This document shows positions 9,187 to 22,059 of a stretch of DNA of 64,000 bases, piece after piece. The DNA lies in the NCBI GenBank assembly GCA_028554795.2, contig CM068835.1, positions 28,832,311 through 28,896,310 on the forward strand, in the 5' to 3' direction. Numbering within the stretch: the first letter of the stretch is position 1; every line of letters begins with the position of its first letter. The stretch comes from Sinohyriopsis cumingii (lineage: Eukaryota; Mollusca; Bivalvia; Unionida; Unionidae). A program made the translations under genes and the position numbers. The notes under the pieces were generated by a model, which saw only the letters and a list, made by a program, of their open reading frames with translations, did no database searches and was not told the origin of the DNA.

Positions 9187-9255
9187 CAAAGAACGCTCTA
9201 AGTGGAACATGCAGCGACAGCACAAATAATGACAGAAACTGGGCTCATGTGGCAG
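9187..9255 (+). pseudogene. Small phase-1 exon of family copy 1, duplicated module a
   Basis: A 69-bp segment between CTTTTTCAG and GTAAGA. It reads KNALSGTCSDSTNNDRNWAH in phase 1. The segment at 9740-9808 has the same length, phase and borders and a related sequence (KDSPRLTCSTSACKEIDQAH), so this is an exon duplication. Confidence 0.6.
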
Positions 9256-9739
9256 GTAAGACCAACATTTGTTTGTCAGGCTGAATGAAACTGTTTCAAG
9301 ATTGTACAAATTATGCTGACCTGCCATTCAATACAAGTTACTTTACTAAACTCGGAGAAACCTGTCAAGGTCAGAAAGCATCATTCTAACCGAAATTGGT
9401 GAGCGAATTACTCTGGCGTTTGAGGTAGTTTTAAGTCGGGCAAGAGATCTCAGACCCACTTGGGACTCTTTTTTGCTGACTTTATACCATTTTTTTTACG
9501 GAAGTTATTACAATTCATACGCATTGCCTCTTATTGCATTTACAGATATATCAATGCAAAATGTCAGTTTTAAGGAAATTTACAAACAAATTGAAAATAA
9601 ACACATGTTCTTTCCAGTTTAATTAGTTAAAGCTTATACAAACAATTTTCCATTTCAAATAAATTGTTTTTGACCAAACATCATATTATTTGCACGTGTT
9701 ACTGCACTATTAGTTCATATACTAAATGTGCTTCTTCAG

Positions 9740-9808
9740 CAAAGGACTCGCCAAGATTGACGTGCAGCACAAGTGCATGTAAGGAAATAGACCAGGCTCA
9801 CACAGCAG
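9740..9808 (+). pseudogene. Small phase-1 exon of family copy 1, duplicated module b
   Basis: A 69-bp twin of the exon at 9187-9255, between CTTCTTCAG and GTAAGA. The downstream intronic sequence (GTAAGACNAACNTTTGTTT) is also conserved between the two, which supports duplication of exon plus flanks. Confidence 0.6.
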
Positions 9809-9895
9809 GTAAGACAAACGTTTGTTTTAGTGAGGTCGAATGAATCAAGAGTTAATTTACTTTATAGCAATAGATTCATATGACGTTTAATGAAC

Positions 9896-9897
<2 letters not shown>

Positions 9898-9969
<72 letters not shown>
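9898..9969. repeat. (TA)n microsatellite
   Basis: An uninterrupted TA run of about 34 dinucleotides inside an intron of the recombinase-like gene. Confidence 0.97.
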
Positions 9970-9971
<2 letters not shown>

Positions 9972-10074
9972 TACACTTTTCAGATTTTTTTAAAGTTAAA
10001 TATGCAATTTCTACAAATGTGTTTTACTACCACTATGTAAACAAAAGTGAAGATATGCATGAATCTGTAAAAAG

Positions 10075-10206
10075 TACGGGTGCGGGTTCGAATCTTGCCA
10101 CTAGATCAGCCCGAGATATGTTTTTAGGCAATGTATTTGACCAGTTACCTCGGTACAAAATGACCTACCTATGTTGTTGTGCTATAAGCGACCAAACCAA
10201 ACGATA
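10075..10206 (+). mobile_element. SINE fragment with B box
   Basis: It contains a B-box-like GGGTTCGAATCTTGCC, then a body with CAGTTACCTCGGTACAAAAT and an A/C-rich end GCGACCAAACCAAAC. The A-box half has been lost. The arrangement resembles the SINE-like element at 3184. Confidence 0.5.
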
Positions 10207-10232
10207 GATATAGAGAAGCGAGTCTATCAGAA

Positions 10233-10318
10233 AACAGTACTTTGGTCAGCATGCGCCATGACGTTAAGGGAAGAAAACAGTACCGAGGACAGCATGCGCT
10301 ATGACGTTAAGACAAAAC
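10233..10318. repeat. Two-copy ~41-bp tandem repeat
   Basis: The unit around CAGCATGCGCTATGACGTTAAG occurs twice with a few substitutions. No function evident. Confidence 0.75.
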
Positions 10319-10447
10319 CTTTGGATATATAAGCCCGGTGAATATGGTACCTGTATAATTGAATAGCCCTTCACTTAATAATGAGAAAAGTTGTGTATGT
10401 ATCATACATTCATCTTAAATCAATTACAATGCAATTAACTTAATAGT

Positions 10448-10448
<1 letters not shown>

Positions 10449-10526
<78 letters not shown>
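10449..10526. repeat. (TA)n microsatellite directly before a splice acceptor
   Basis: A long TA run ends 11 bp before the acceptor of the last exon of copy 1 and replaces most of its polypyrimidine tract, leaving only TTCTCTCTCCAG. Confidence 0.95.
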
Positions 10527-10528
<2 letters not shown>

Positions 10529-10537
10529 TCTCTCCAG

Positions 10538-10755
10538 AGGAAACGAAATGGACGAAAGAAAAAGATGCACTATTAGCTGCATTTGAAACGTGTTTTCTAG
10601 CAGACAGAGTGCCTCGAAAGAAAGATTGCCAGGATGCTATGAGACAGTTTCCTCTATTGGCTGGTAGAAGCTGGCGAAACCTAGTTTTTCAAGTGAAGAA
10701 TATGATTGTAACAAAGAAACTTAAAAAGACAGCATTTGTAACAAAATTAACCTAG
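10538..10755 (+). pseudogene. Terminal Myb-like exon of family copy 1
   Basis: After CTCTCTCCAG the phase-1 frame is open to TAG (10753-10755) and encodes about 72 residues beginning EETKWTKEKDALLAAF. Spaced tryptophans (W in KWTKEKD and in GRSWRNLV) in helical context give a SANT/Myb-like look. The equivalent exon of copy 2 ends with the same plan (RRSWKNVKDF). This exon itself is intact, but the gene upstream is broken. The domain is typical of the C-terminus of this gene family; a DNA-binding role is inference. Confidence 0.65.
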
Positions 10756-10935
10756 TTTTCTTCTTGTGACGCTGTGTTTTTCAGCACTATATCTAATATA
10801 CTAGATGTGAGCTTACTAAACAAGCGTCAACAGCGATGGAAGCAGAAAACACTGCAACAAAGAACGGCGTAGCACCAAAATGGCTACCTGCCTTTGCAGT
10901 AATACCACCTCCAGCACTAAGGGCCAAAAGAGCAC

Positions 10936-11385
10936 TTGGTAAAAAGCAAGATACCATTTGGAGTTTGCGAGCAGGAGAAAAGAGAACAACTCTACTACTG
11001 GTCTGGACTTCCAACAATGAGGGTGAGGACCTACATGTCGGAGATGAGCAAGACTATTGTTATGACCAAGAGGAAAACTAGCAAGAAGTATAAACAGAAG
11101 GAAACCACAAGTAATGCCACCACCATTACGGAAATAGAGGAGCAGAAAGTAGAAGAACTAACAACATCGGAAGAAGAAACCACAGATGAGGAAAAAGAGG
11201 AAGGGGTTACGATCGAACAAAGCTCTGAAGAATTGGGTCTAGAGAAAACTTTAAGTGACCCCAAAAAGGCCAAAAATGTTATCAACTCGATAAAATATAT
11301 GGCATGGAGGTCACTTAAACCGAAAAGGAAACTCAATACACAACAATGGCTATTCGCCCAGCGTATCCCCTCTCAACACTTCTGA
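10936..11385 (+). CDS. Unassigned acidic Lys/Thr/Glu-rich ORF
   Basis: A 149-codon ORF whose second half is low-complexity (TTSEEETTDEEKEEGVTIEQ). An overlapping frame (10836-11081) is also open, and a Cys-containing frame (CGLRHCTNKKCMG, about 11400) follows. The three frames together may be one frameshifted gene. I recognise no family. There is no clear start context, promoter or stem-loop, so it could be chance low-complexity coding. Its composition is somewhat like the array genes at 82-2318, but I see no alignable block. Confidence 0.25.
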   Translation: MVKSKIPFGVCEQEKREQLYYWSGLPTMRVRTYMSEMSKTIVMTKRKTSKKYKQKETTSNATTITEIEEQKVEELTTSEEETTDEEKEEGVTIEQSSEELGLEKTLSDPKKAKNVINSIKYMAWRSLKPKRKLNTQQWLFAQRIPSQHF

Positions 11386-11399
11386 AGGCATATGACTCT

Positions 11400-14300
11400 T
11401 CATCCTTGTGGATTACGCCACTGCACTAACAAAAAGTGTATGGGTATGAGGCATTTCCCGCGGAAGAATAGGAAGACCAACATAACAGCAGAAGACACAT
11501 GGCACACAGAGAATGGCCGCAACCCCTTCAGGCTGTCGACCTGAATAAGAAGCCCTTTTTAGGCCCAAAATTACCTACTATTTAATAGAATTCCATTTTG
11601 GCTAGAAATCCCGATTCGATAAAACTACAAAAACTAATTTGATCCTTTTCTACCACCGCTTCTAAATTAACAACTTATCATGCCTAACAATGACTGCAAA
11701 AAAAAAAACAACATATTTTGAAGTCGCTCAAGACACAATAATTTGAATTCTCAGGGCACACAACGTACACTACGTACTAGTTTCTTATGGAACAGTTAAG
11801 ATTTAGAAAAAATATTGCAAAACTCAATTATTTTTGGGGGGGCACCAGACAGATCCCCCATTTAAAAAAGTGTTTTTATGTGTATTTGTATCCCCGGCAG
11901 GTGTGTAAGTTATCTTTTATACAGAGAATTTAGTTCAAAATTTGTTTATTTAGAAATTGAGTGGGTATTTTGTTCCCTAGTGTTATCTAAGGGGTGGTTC
12001 TTCCGCCATAGGTTTTGTTCCTAGTCAGAAACTCCTTTCCCCCTTTGTTTTTTTCTGTGACTTTTGTGCCAGAGGTGTCCTGTGTATATTGTGTTCTCCT
12101 ATATTGTATGTTTTGTTACAGAGTTTGTGTTAGGACGGCAGTCTATCGTATTTCCCCTTTAGTTTTTCCATTTTTTAAATATATTTTTTGAATCTTTTAT
12201 TTTTTCTTAAACATCTGTATTTTGGAGGCAAGAAAATTTGGTCCGAGTTGGAGGATGAAATGAGGGTTGCAGTCCGCATTGGCGGCGACATCCTTTTATT
12301 TGGTGTCTTACCGAATGCCTTTCTCATCCCCCTACTCATCTCCTTTTTTTTTCTTCCTTCAAATTTTGAATTTAGTCGAGAAAACGGTGCATTAAATTAA
12401 AGCTTTTGATAAAAACAAAGCTAATGTCTAGTATGACTGCGGCGTCTGTGCGTCCTACTTCTCCCAGAAGGTGTTCCCTGTACCTAGTTTCCCCTTGAAA
12501 GTTTTCTATTTAGAATATATTTTAAAAAATTAAAAAAATTGACTAAGTTTTTATTTTTTATTTTTATCACTTGGCCACAAGATAACATTGTCGTAATTAT
12601 GTAGTTTATTATTTGTAAAATTGTTTTATTGTCATACTTTACATCCAAATATAAAATATTATTTCTCTGATATTTATATTTTTTGCCTATTTCCATAATT
12701 AGTGTTTGCCTATTAATTTGTTTTATCACATTCAGTCATCGCATGGAGTTTGGTGAAATTTGCTATTTTGCATAGCGGACATTTTGGTATAATATTTATC
12801 ATGCGACGTTTAACAGCTTCTTCACCCGTAAGCCAGGCGTCGTGTAAGTATTTGAAGATTAAACTTTGTGTCAAACAATTCGACGCAATTACAGAGGCGA
12901 CTTTCACACTATTGGATTTATTTATCGTCCACTAATACAATATTGTCAGGAAAGCGAGCATGATCATTTATTGATGACGTACCGGTAATGAAGTTTGTAG
13001 AATTTTAAAGCACCAAAACAAAGTGCCTTCTTGTGCTATAACAATAAATATTACAGTACATATTGTACTATGACTCTAGGAATTCAACAATGACTAAAAG
13101 TTTCCAAAACGTTTATATAATATCAACATCATTTCTGATGTGATGAAGAGTAACTTAGAATATTTAGAGGCTATCAAATTCAATACCTTAAAATAATACT
13201 CAATACTATTATTGAGTAAAACTTTGATATTTTTAAAAACAAATTCTGTAAGACTTTCTTGTGCATGTCTTGTTATATTGCAACGCGAAATAAAGTTGTC
13301 CGCTAATAAACATTCCAACGGGCTTACGTCAAATGTTGGGTATTATTCGCTTTTGCCGGGTAGAAAACTGGAGAAACACTTCAGTTTCAAGTCATGAATA
13401 TGGAGAAGTTCAAATACGTCATTGTTTGTACTAACTTGCACATTCTTGAGTTTATTTTATGAGGTGTATACATAATCCTAACATAACTTAATCAAATGAA
13501 TTGATGATTTTCTCAAGTGCATTACATTCCAAGGATTACACTAACGTGTAACACCTCAAAACCGAGCACTGATATTTAAATTTTGGACTAGCGCTTCTGA
13601 AATTTGATAGCATTTATTTAGTGACGTCTGGGCAATTGAGGACAAGTGCTATTTTAATAGTCCAATGAACTGCGTGTGCGTGTCACTATTACCAAGGTCA
13701 TACTTGCTAGTTTTAATATTAATTTACTACTCTCGTTTAAACATCTTAAAACCTAACAGAAAAACGAATGTTCTTTGCTTACATTTAAAGACCAAACTCT
13801 TGTGAAGATTAGTTATTATTTGGTCAAAAACTGATCAAAATATGAAAATATATACAAAAGGAAGACTAACAATAGCATTAGAACTGGTATGAAAGAATAA
13901 ATTGTATTTATAGTCCTCATAATGAAGAGATTGAAATTCTACAATTATTTATAGTTCTAATAAAAACGATATTGAAATTAATCGGTCTTACTCTTGATAT
14001 ATGCAAATATATGCCTTAGCGTTATTCTAAAACATCATGTACTTGGAATAAAAACGAGTTAAAAGGCAGTTATATTGCATTTAATTGCGCTTAAATAGCC
14101 TGCTTGATTGCACCCGTTGTGTTGCGGTTTGTTCAGCGCAGTTAAGAATGTATTTTTCGAAACGGGTCTTGAAATTTATTTTTTCAAAACCGTTTACTCT
14201 TGACCAGCGACTAGAAAGTAGTCTAAACTGTGTTTTATAAGGAAAATATGCAAATGAACGAAATAACTGCGTACAATGATTAGTTTACGCTTGGTCTGCA

Positions 14301-17300
14301 AATTTTATTCGTCAGTAAATCAGTTTAGTAGACTGGTCTGCGTTTTATCACGAACTCTATTCATATTTAGATTATTTCACACCATGCTGCACAGATCCAC
14401 TAGGCTTCCGAAACATTTTACAGCATGTTCGAAACATTTTAAACACCATCTGCAAACTTAAATATATGAACTTGCAATGTCAAACATGTAATTTCGCACT
14501 TGTTATAGGTATTTTGACAACCACACATGATACATACCTGCAGGGTGGTATGTATTTATTTGTAGATGTATGAAAGTTTTAACAGCACATCAGCGCACTA
14601 TTGGCTATATGTGTATAATATAACTTGCAGACCTAGGAATCCTCCAGCACTGTGTAAACTTCAACATTGTGATATTTCAATACTTAATTTGCTGACACAT
14701 CTATATTGCGAGGTCTTGTGATATGTATACACATTACCATTGCGAGGTCTTAGAAATGAAATCATCTAGAAATGTTAACAATTATGTATCGTATACTAAA
14801 AGAGTAATATCGGCATTTAAAGCCGTTTAGTGTTAAAACAGATCAAGGCATTCACATGAATCATATACGTGTTTCCTGTGTTAACGCATTTTTTTAAAAA
14901 TTTGTTTAACCTCACTTGTAGGCAAAGATAACTATTATATGCCGAAAAGCCGTATTAGAAATGATAATTATATGGAAGTGCGAGTCCTTTCTGTATGTAT
15001 GTATGTCTGTCTGTCTGAGTTGGGTTTAACTGCCAGTTATGCTTTATAATTATTTTGCCAATCTTAAAACTCATCTGAATGTACCAAGCAACAATTCTTC
15101 AACTAGAATGAATTATTACCATACTTCTACGGTTACATTAGACATATTACAAAGTCATCTCCATACATGAAGACAATATTAGTAATAAACGCTTCTAAGT
15201 ATCAGTACCTATAATACATCAAGGGAATTGTACAGAAAAAAATGTATGGTACACGGGGTTTCTAAACTGTTTTATTTTATTCGCATTAAAATTAAGGAAG
15301 AAGGATCTGTTATGAATGCGAGGTGCGCCTCTGGGCAAGATATTATCAAGATCAAAATTTACAATATAGTAATATACCTTAACCCAGATACTGCTCGTTA
15401 CTTAAACTTTTTAAGCCTCAATTATCTATATATACTTAAATAAAGTTTAAAAATGGGCAGACTAAAATGGACTCAAACCGTACAGGAACGGGAAAACTAA
15501 ATATTGCAAAAGTTTGGAAAATTATGTGTGCCAAATCAACGTTGTGGCTATAAAAGCCTCCTCAATTTGATTTTATCAAATATTTTGCAACAGTCCACTC
15601 GTTCTTCAGAATAAGTTCAATTAAGTCACAGCATCAAATCGTGTCTATGCGCCCCTACATACAGACAGTTCGAAAGCCGGAAACAAGTGCTAAACCCCCA
15701 GGCAGTATCTCGAGTTTGTTACTGTGTAAAGCCCTAATTTTCCAGCCATACTAGATCTTTAATGTACAGTGAAATCTTTTGAGAAAAATATCCTCTATTC
15801 TGTATATTTTTGCAAACGGAGCCTTGCAAAAGCTAAACTTTGGCAAGCCTGTAAAATCTAAAATCTTACAGAAACATGATTCAAGCTACTACATTACCAA
15901 AGATGAATGGCTGATAAATTCCAAATTGATTAAACTTATTTCCTACTCAGAAAGGGACTAATTAACTGTTTTAGTAATCACATTTTAAAATGATAAGGCC
16001 TTTTGTGTGACCGATCATATTAAACAAGTAACTAAAAAGAGATTACGTATGTTACACATTTTGCAGACAAAATACACGCTAGTGATTTCAGAAATAATAA
16101 TTAAAATATAATAAATGTGCTAGTCTTGTCATTCACAAAGTGTTTCTAAGAGTCTCCTCACAGGTGGAGCGTTGTTTCCTTAACCTGGACCGTTGGTTTC
16201 ATTTTGTTTTACCCTGTAATACTTCAATAACTGGACTGCAGTCATTGTAGACGTTCTAACAATACAGAGAAACGTAGATTCTAGAAGCTGTATCAACTTT
16301 TTTTTTCTCAGATCTAAACAATTAGATATTAGTGAAATAAGGACATGTCTCTTTTTTTAAGGTACTAATGACAGAAATTTTAAGCATTGAATATATTTTT
16401 AACCGAACGATATAGGCAGAAAACCTAGAGTTCGCGTACATTGTATTCTAAATTTGATACTTATCACCAGAATCCATTTCATGCAGATATTTCAGTGAAA
16501 ATCTACAGAATTATCTACATTGTTAGAAAATATTACAATTATAAAATATATGTTGTAATGAATGGTTTAATTAAAGTGAATTTTTCTTGAACTGGGGGAA
16601 AACGAACGAACTTCTAGAACCAGATAGCAAACCACCAAAGTATTCTATTACAGACTTTCAACTCACATCATCATAGCAACACAGCCATCTGCTGTAGCTG
16701 AAGCAGTGGTGTTATGCAAAACTAACGGTTAAGTACAGATCAAGTCGGCACTGAAGATGACATTTTCTAGCCTAATGTTTTGAACTGATTTAGAACTTAC
16801 TGTTCTATACTGATAAAATAAAGTTTGGTACATAATTTAAAACGGAAGTTTTAAAGTAATGTTATGTATTCAACGTTTACGAGACTTTAAATGAGTATAG
16901 TTTATCTTTCAAACTTTTATACACGTTTTTAATGGAGTTGCATTAAGTTAGTTGAAGTTCGTGGCAAATAAATAACTATATGAATGTAATCAGACCAACT
17001 ATAGTTATTTTTTATGATGACGTGTTGGAAAACTTGCATCTTCCCTAAGTGAAAGCGGTGTATCATAACCTGTTTTAATCCCATTTAGAATCTTTCGATG
17101 CCAGTTGAAATTGCCGACATATTCTCTTCGGTACATAAAAAAACTTCTTTCAAATAAGATTACGGCAGATATTATAGAGAAGAAAAAAAAAAACGCTACG
17201 TGTATTATAGAACAATCAATCTAGAATATAACTGATTCAGCACAACACTATCATACAGATGTTTACGTGATTTTAGAGGCATTCCAAATGAATATTCTTT

Positions 17301-17830
17301 CTTTGCCAGGGGGAAAACCTAAACAAAACTTTACAAGTTCCAAAGAATGCAGAATTACTATTATTCTCGTTAGAACGATTTTATCACAGCGCATAAGCAA
17401 TAACTATTTACATAAGCACATATTTGTGTTGTGATGAGGGAAACTATATGCATTAACAAGGGTTTTTACAATTTATTCCCCAAATAAGATTGTAATAAAC
17501 TCACTACTTAAGATTTCGATGAACATAAAGTTTAATATTCTCTAAACCATTACTAGATCTTTAACCCAACAAATACAAAAATTTACAAGACAGCAATACT
17601 TGACGCGTAGGGCAAGTAATACACAGTTTAAATGCGAATCTTAGTATTCATTCAATGCTTATTTAATCATAAATGTCAAATTTGCAAACGCTTACAAATA
17701 ATTCATATTCTTTAAACTTAATTTTTCATACAGTTAAAAACATGAGTTGGCATCTGCTTAATACTTATATCAGGGAAAATCTTTAATTACATTTAAATCT
17801 ATACATGTTACTGACAAACGTTTGACCTTA
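11400..17830. other. Long AT-rich region without a supported gene
   Basis: More than 6 kb of AT-rich DNA. ORFs on either strand stay below about 82 codons, lack family resemblance and have no paired splice signals that I could link. It is probably intergenic or long-intron sequence; old transposon debris cannot be excluded. Confidence 0.6.
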
Positions 17831-17841
17831 TCATCATAAAC

Positions 17842-17912
17842 AATTTGGCCCAAAGACAATTCGGCCCAAGACAAGTCGGCCCAACTCGAAAGACAATTCG
17901 GCCCAACTTAAC
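17842..17912. repeat. Short tandem repeat with TCGGCCCAA core
   Basis: Four copies of (AAGACAA)TTCGGCCCAA with 13-20-bp spacing. No associated gene. Confidence 0.8.
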
Positions 17913-17919
17913 AATAGTT

Positions 17920-19190
17920 GGAACAAGTTCTATTTCTTGAAACAACAAGTATATACTATGTAAGATAGGTTTTAAGAATAGGTTTTAAGGAAAAAACTTA
18001 ACTTTAAACAAGCCAAATTATCTTGATATTCTTTAAAAGAAAATAATTAATCATACTTAGAGAGAAAACACAAACTGACATATCTTGCTCGTTTTAGTTA
18101 AAATATTTATATACATTTTTTTAATGCTAATAAAACACGTGCATCTGCACAACGATATTCTCAATATAAGTCTTCCAATCAAATTATTGATATTGATTTA
18201 TAAAACAATGCTACTTAACAGGTACTATTCTATATAATACGTATAAATGTTATTCTATATAATACGTATACATGTTTCTAAGGGTAGCGTAATGAGATAT
18301 TATAACAAATATCTTAAATTTTAGGCTTCAGGCACTAACACTGCTGCATATAATACACACTCGATTACACATGAGAGAGAGACAGAATAATGTTGAGCCT
18401 TTGGTCAGTTTATAGTTGCTGCAATATGAAGTTCTTACCATTTAATTTTATTGTTTGTTTTTATTTTTCAAGTTGTCTTAGTGTGTGCGCACGTAAATTG
18501 AAAGCTTGTCATTACTAGTCAATATATCAATCATATTTGCTCCATTATTCCATGCAAATAAGAATGGAACTAATTTAGTGTTTAATTTGTGCCCTCCTCC
18601 CCCCCCCCCCGGCACGGTACAATACAATTTATAAACAAATTTTTTGTTTGAAAATAAAATGAAAGTGACTAACCTTGCATTGTTATCATTTATTCCTTCT
18701 TTTTTCATCATGCAAAATTTACTGAACAAAATATAACCACGAACTCCGTATATGTAGCAGATGCCAGCTTGCGTATGCATCCTTTCTGTAGTGTGTATCG
18801 CTTATGTCAGATAAAAAATCGCAAAAGAGACGAAAATATCATCTGATTGCTTGAAGGTACCTGCCATTCACGCATGATAAGTTACAAGGTGCAAACTCAC
18901 CAAGATTGTATTGTATCCAGGTTAACTATACTACGATATCTCACAAATAAAAAATTATTATTTTAAAATACATTCAATGTGAGTGCAAATGATAATCTTT
19001 TCGCTAGCATGGGCTACGAAAGTATTAATAAAGCAAGTGTGTACTATTTGCACTGCAAACATTAATTATGATTACATATGGCAAACAAATAGAAGCCCGG
19101 GCGATGGATAAACAGAGCTGGCAGCAAGCAATAAATTCCTTGCTTAAACTTACCGACAGGATACCAAGTACAAAGGTTATTTTATTACAA
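17920..19190. other. AT-rich sequence without a supported gene
   Basis: Contains a short two-copy repeat (TATTCTATATAATACGTATA, 18224-18270) and a C10-12 tract near 18598. A 100-codon minus ORF (18478-18780) spans the C tract and shows no recognisable family. Confidence 0.6.
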
Positions 19191-19204
19191 AGCAAACCGA
19201 CCCC

Positions 19205-19350
19205 GAAAACTGACTTTGGTATCTTTTAAGTGTACCGATGTTTTCTTATGAAGTCGGCCGACATAAGGAGGCCAAGTTTGGTTTCTTTGGATTCTTTTAA
19301 TTGTCCCGATTTCTTTCTTGTAGAAAGTCGGCCGACATAAGGAAACCAGC
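19205..19350. repeat. Two-copy imperfect ~77-bp tandem repeat
   Basis: Both copies contain TCTTTTAA, a CCGATnTTTTCTT block and AAGTCGGCCGACATAAGGA, about 77 bp apart. No coding frame. Confidence 0.75.
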
Positions 19351-19765
19351 AATGATTCCTATTTACCGGTATTAACGGGATTTTTCAAAATAAATTTAAA
19401 CAATGGAACAGTTTTGAAATCGACACAATCTAGTGCGTCGGGCACATCCATATAACGCTAAACAGTAAATTGGTTTTCAGTAGTTTCATCTAAATGTCCC
19501 CTATTCATAGTTTATAGTGTTTTATTTTCCGACAAGAAGCATGTACTTCGTCTTGTGGGCATACATGTACGTCATTTCCTGCTGGCATCCTCTATAGGTG
19601 GAAAATCGTAGCTAAGGGGAATGAACAGCGTTGTATACTTCTATTTCAAGTACTTAAATTATTATTTCTTCTTTACTATTGACAAGACTTTGTTCTTTTT
19701 GTGCGAGTATAACTACTTGTGATCATGTTCTTCAAAATTTGATGTAAAAAGAAAAATGTTGGAGC

Positions 19766-21841
19766 ATGGCCGGTAACCGAGAACAACTCGATAACCGTCT
19801 GCGTTCATTGCTTGACAAACATGCCCCAGCTGCCAAGTGCAGAGTATCAATTCAAAAGTGTTCTTCATGTTATAGCAGTGTTAGGGATCAGCTTCCCACT
19901 GCTAAAAGAGACCGCCATAAAGCTGAGAGACTCTGGCTTTCCACCAGACTCACTATTCATAAGCAAATCTATGAAGTCGCTAAGAAGAATGTCACATATA
20001 TAGTCCATGCAGCGAAATCAGCCCACTACACTACTAAGATCATGGAAAGTTCCAGCTGCAAAGAGCTCTTCGAGATTACTAACAAGCTAATGTCAAGGAA
20101 CAAATCAACACCACTTCCAACCACCTTCTCTCCAGTCGACCTTCCGGACATATTTGCAAATTTCTTCCGTGACAAACTACAAACCATTAGAGATAAGCTT
20201 GATACCACAATTTCAATTGACTCGTCGTCACCATACAGTTGGGATACAGAATTGGAGCGGCAACCATTAGCAGCATTTGAACCTGTCTCTATGGATTTCG
20301 TACGAACAATCCTGATGAAGAGTGCACCAAAGTCATGTGAACTTGATCCAATTCCAGCATCACTGCTGCTTGAGTGCTTAGATCCAGTATTGCCTTCACT
20401 AACTGATGTTATTATTACCTCTCTCTCATCCAGGGAATTCCCATCATTTTTGAAAGCTGCCATTGTAAAGCTTCTGTTGAAGAAACCAACACTAGACCAT
20501 AACGATTTAAAGAACTACCGCCCAGTTTCTAATCTCCCATTCATATCAAAAATCTTAGAAAAGGTTGTTCTATCCCAGCTTGTATCTCATCTAAATTCCA
20601 ACAGTCTTTTTAGCAATGTACAATCTGCATATCGCTCTTGCCACAGTACTGAAACTACTCTTCTAAAAGTAGTTATTGACATTCTCTCTGCGTTGGATAG
20701 CGGAAAGATTACAGTCCTCACCCTCCTTGATTTGTCTGCAGCGTTTGACACAATAGACCATGATATATTACTTCATCGTCTCCAGCATGTATTTGGCATT
20801 CATGATACAGCCCTACTGTGGTTCAAGTCCTACTTGGTCAACAGGACACAAATTGTATCTGCAAATGGAATACACTCCAGCCCAGCTGATCTATGTTGTG
20901 GTGTTCCACGGGGGTCTGTTCTTGGACCTGTTCTGTTCTCTTCATTCTGTATACTCAGTCGCTCTCAAGTGTCATAGATCATCATCCAGTGTCTCACCAA
21001 TTGTACGCTGATGACACCCAAATATACAAATCTAGCCACCCAACTGAAGTTGATGCTACCATCCAAGGTGCAGAGAGGTGCATTTCTGATGTGAAATCAT
21101 GGATGACATGTAACAAGCTGCAGATGAATGATGATAAAAATGAGGCCATTCTGATCACAACACAAAAACTTTCTCATTCAACATCCTTTACCTCAAACAA
21201 TAAATATCAGCAACACCAACATTAAATTCACACAATCAGCACGAACCCTAGGTGTTACTCTGGACAGTACTCTCACGTTGCACCAACATGTCGTGAACAT
21301 ATGCAAGGCTGCATATCTTGAGCTGAGATTCATCAGCTCAGTTCGCAAATATCTTTCAGTTGATGCCAATAAAACACTTTTGTGTTCATTAGTACTTTCA
21401 AGACTGGACTATTGTGACTCAGTTATGTCTGGTTCATCTCAATATCTACTCCAGAAACTTCAAAAAGTTCAAAACACAGCTGTACCACGATTAGGGCACA
21501 CCTCCCCGCTGCTCTGTACCCTACACTGGCTATACATTCGATCCAGAATCAAACACAAAATGTGTTGTCTGTGCTACATTTCACTGTCGGACTCTATTCC
21601 AACATACCTATCCGATCTCATCCATGTGTACACACCAACAAGATACTTATGCTCCTCTTCTGACAATCGTATACTCATTATTACCACTATGAAAACAAAG
21701 TCATATGGACAGCGTTCTTTTGCATACCAGGGCCCAGCAACGTGGAATGAATTACCCACTGAACTTAGACACAAAGACACAGTGATCACATTCAAGAGGG
21801 CTCTCAAAACTCACTTATTTCGACTGCAAGAACAAACTTAA
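19766..21841 (+). pseudogene. LINE copy A ORF2: reverse transcriptase remnant
   Basis: The first frame (to about 20940) encodes the region before the fingers and the RT blocks NYRPVSNLPFISKILEK, QSAYR, LLDLSAAFDTIDHDIL and CGVPRGSVLGPVLF. A frameshift just after GPVLF moves the catalytic YADDTQIY motif (about 21001-21024) into another frame. A second frameshift near 21200 is followed by the conserved C-terminal part (LSRLDYCDSV, GPATWNELPTELR) ending at 21841. The endonuclease domain is absent. The order of RT motifs is diagnostic for non-LTR elements. The copy cannot encode a functional enzyme. Confidence 0.9.
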
Positions 21842-22022
21842 AGACCTAATAATGTTTCCTACCTGAAATATTCTCAGTATGTTTTTTATTTTTTAATGTT
21901 TTTCTAATTTCATGGTGTTTGTTTTTGTAATATTAATATTATATGTTTTTTTTTATCTTATATGTGTTGTCTAATGTTGTAAAGCGCTTAGAACTTCTAA
22001 AGATTAGGCGCTATACAAAGTC

Positions 22023-22058
<36 letters not shown>
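19777..22058 (+). mobile_element. L2/CR1-type LINE, copy A, 5' truncated
   Basis: A non-LTR retrotransposon copy. Alignment to copy B (57.8-59.9 kb) starts near 19777, inside ORF2 and after the endonuclease region, so the 5' part is missing as usual for LINEs. The 3' end has AAAGATTAGGCGCTATACAA followed by (ATT)n (22024-22058), a typical L2/CR1 terminus. Identity to copy B is high (roughly 90% or more by eye), so the family has been active fairly recently. Confidence 0.9.
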
Positions 22059-22059
22059 T

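Noticed and set aside
11549-11566. Possible fourth histone-type stem-loop
   Set aside because: The 3' half (AGGCCC) does not complement the 5' half over six pairs, and there is no ACCCA or purine element.
20026-20463. Minus-strand ORF of 145 codons
   Set aside because: Antisense of the LINE ORF2, with the equivalent shadow in copy B.
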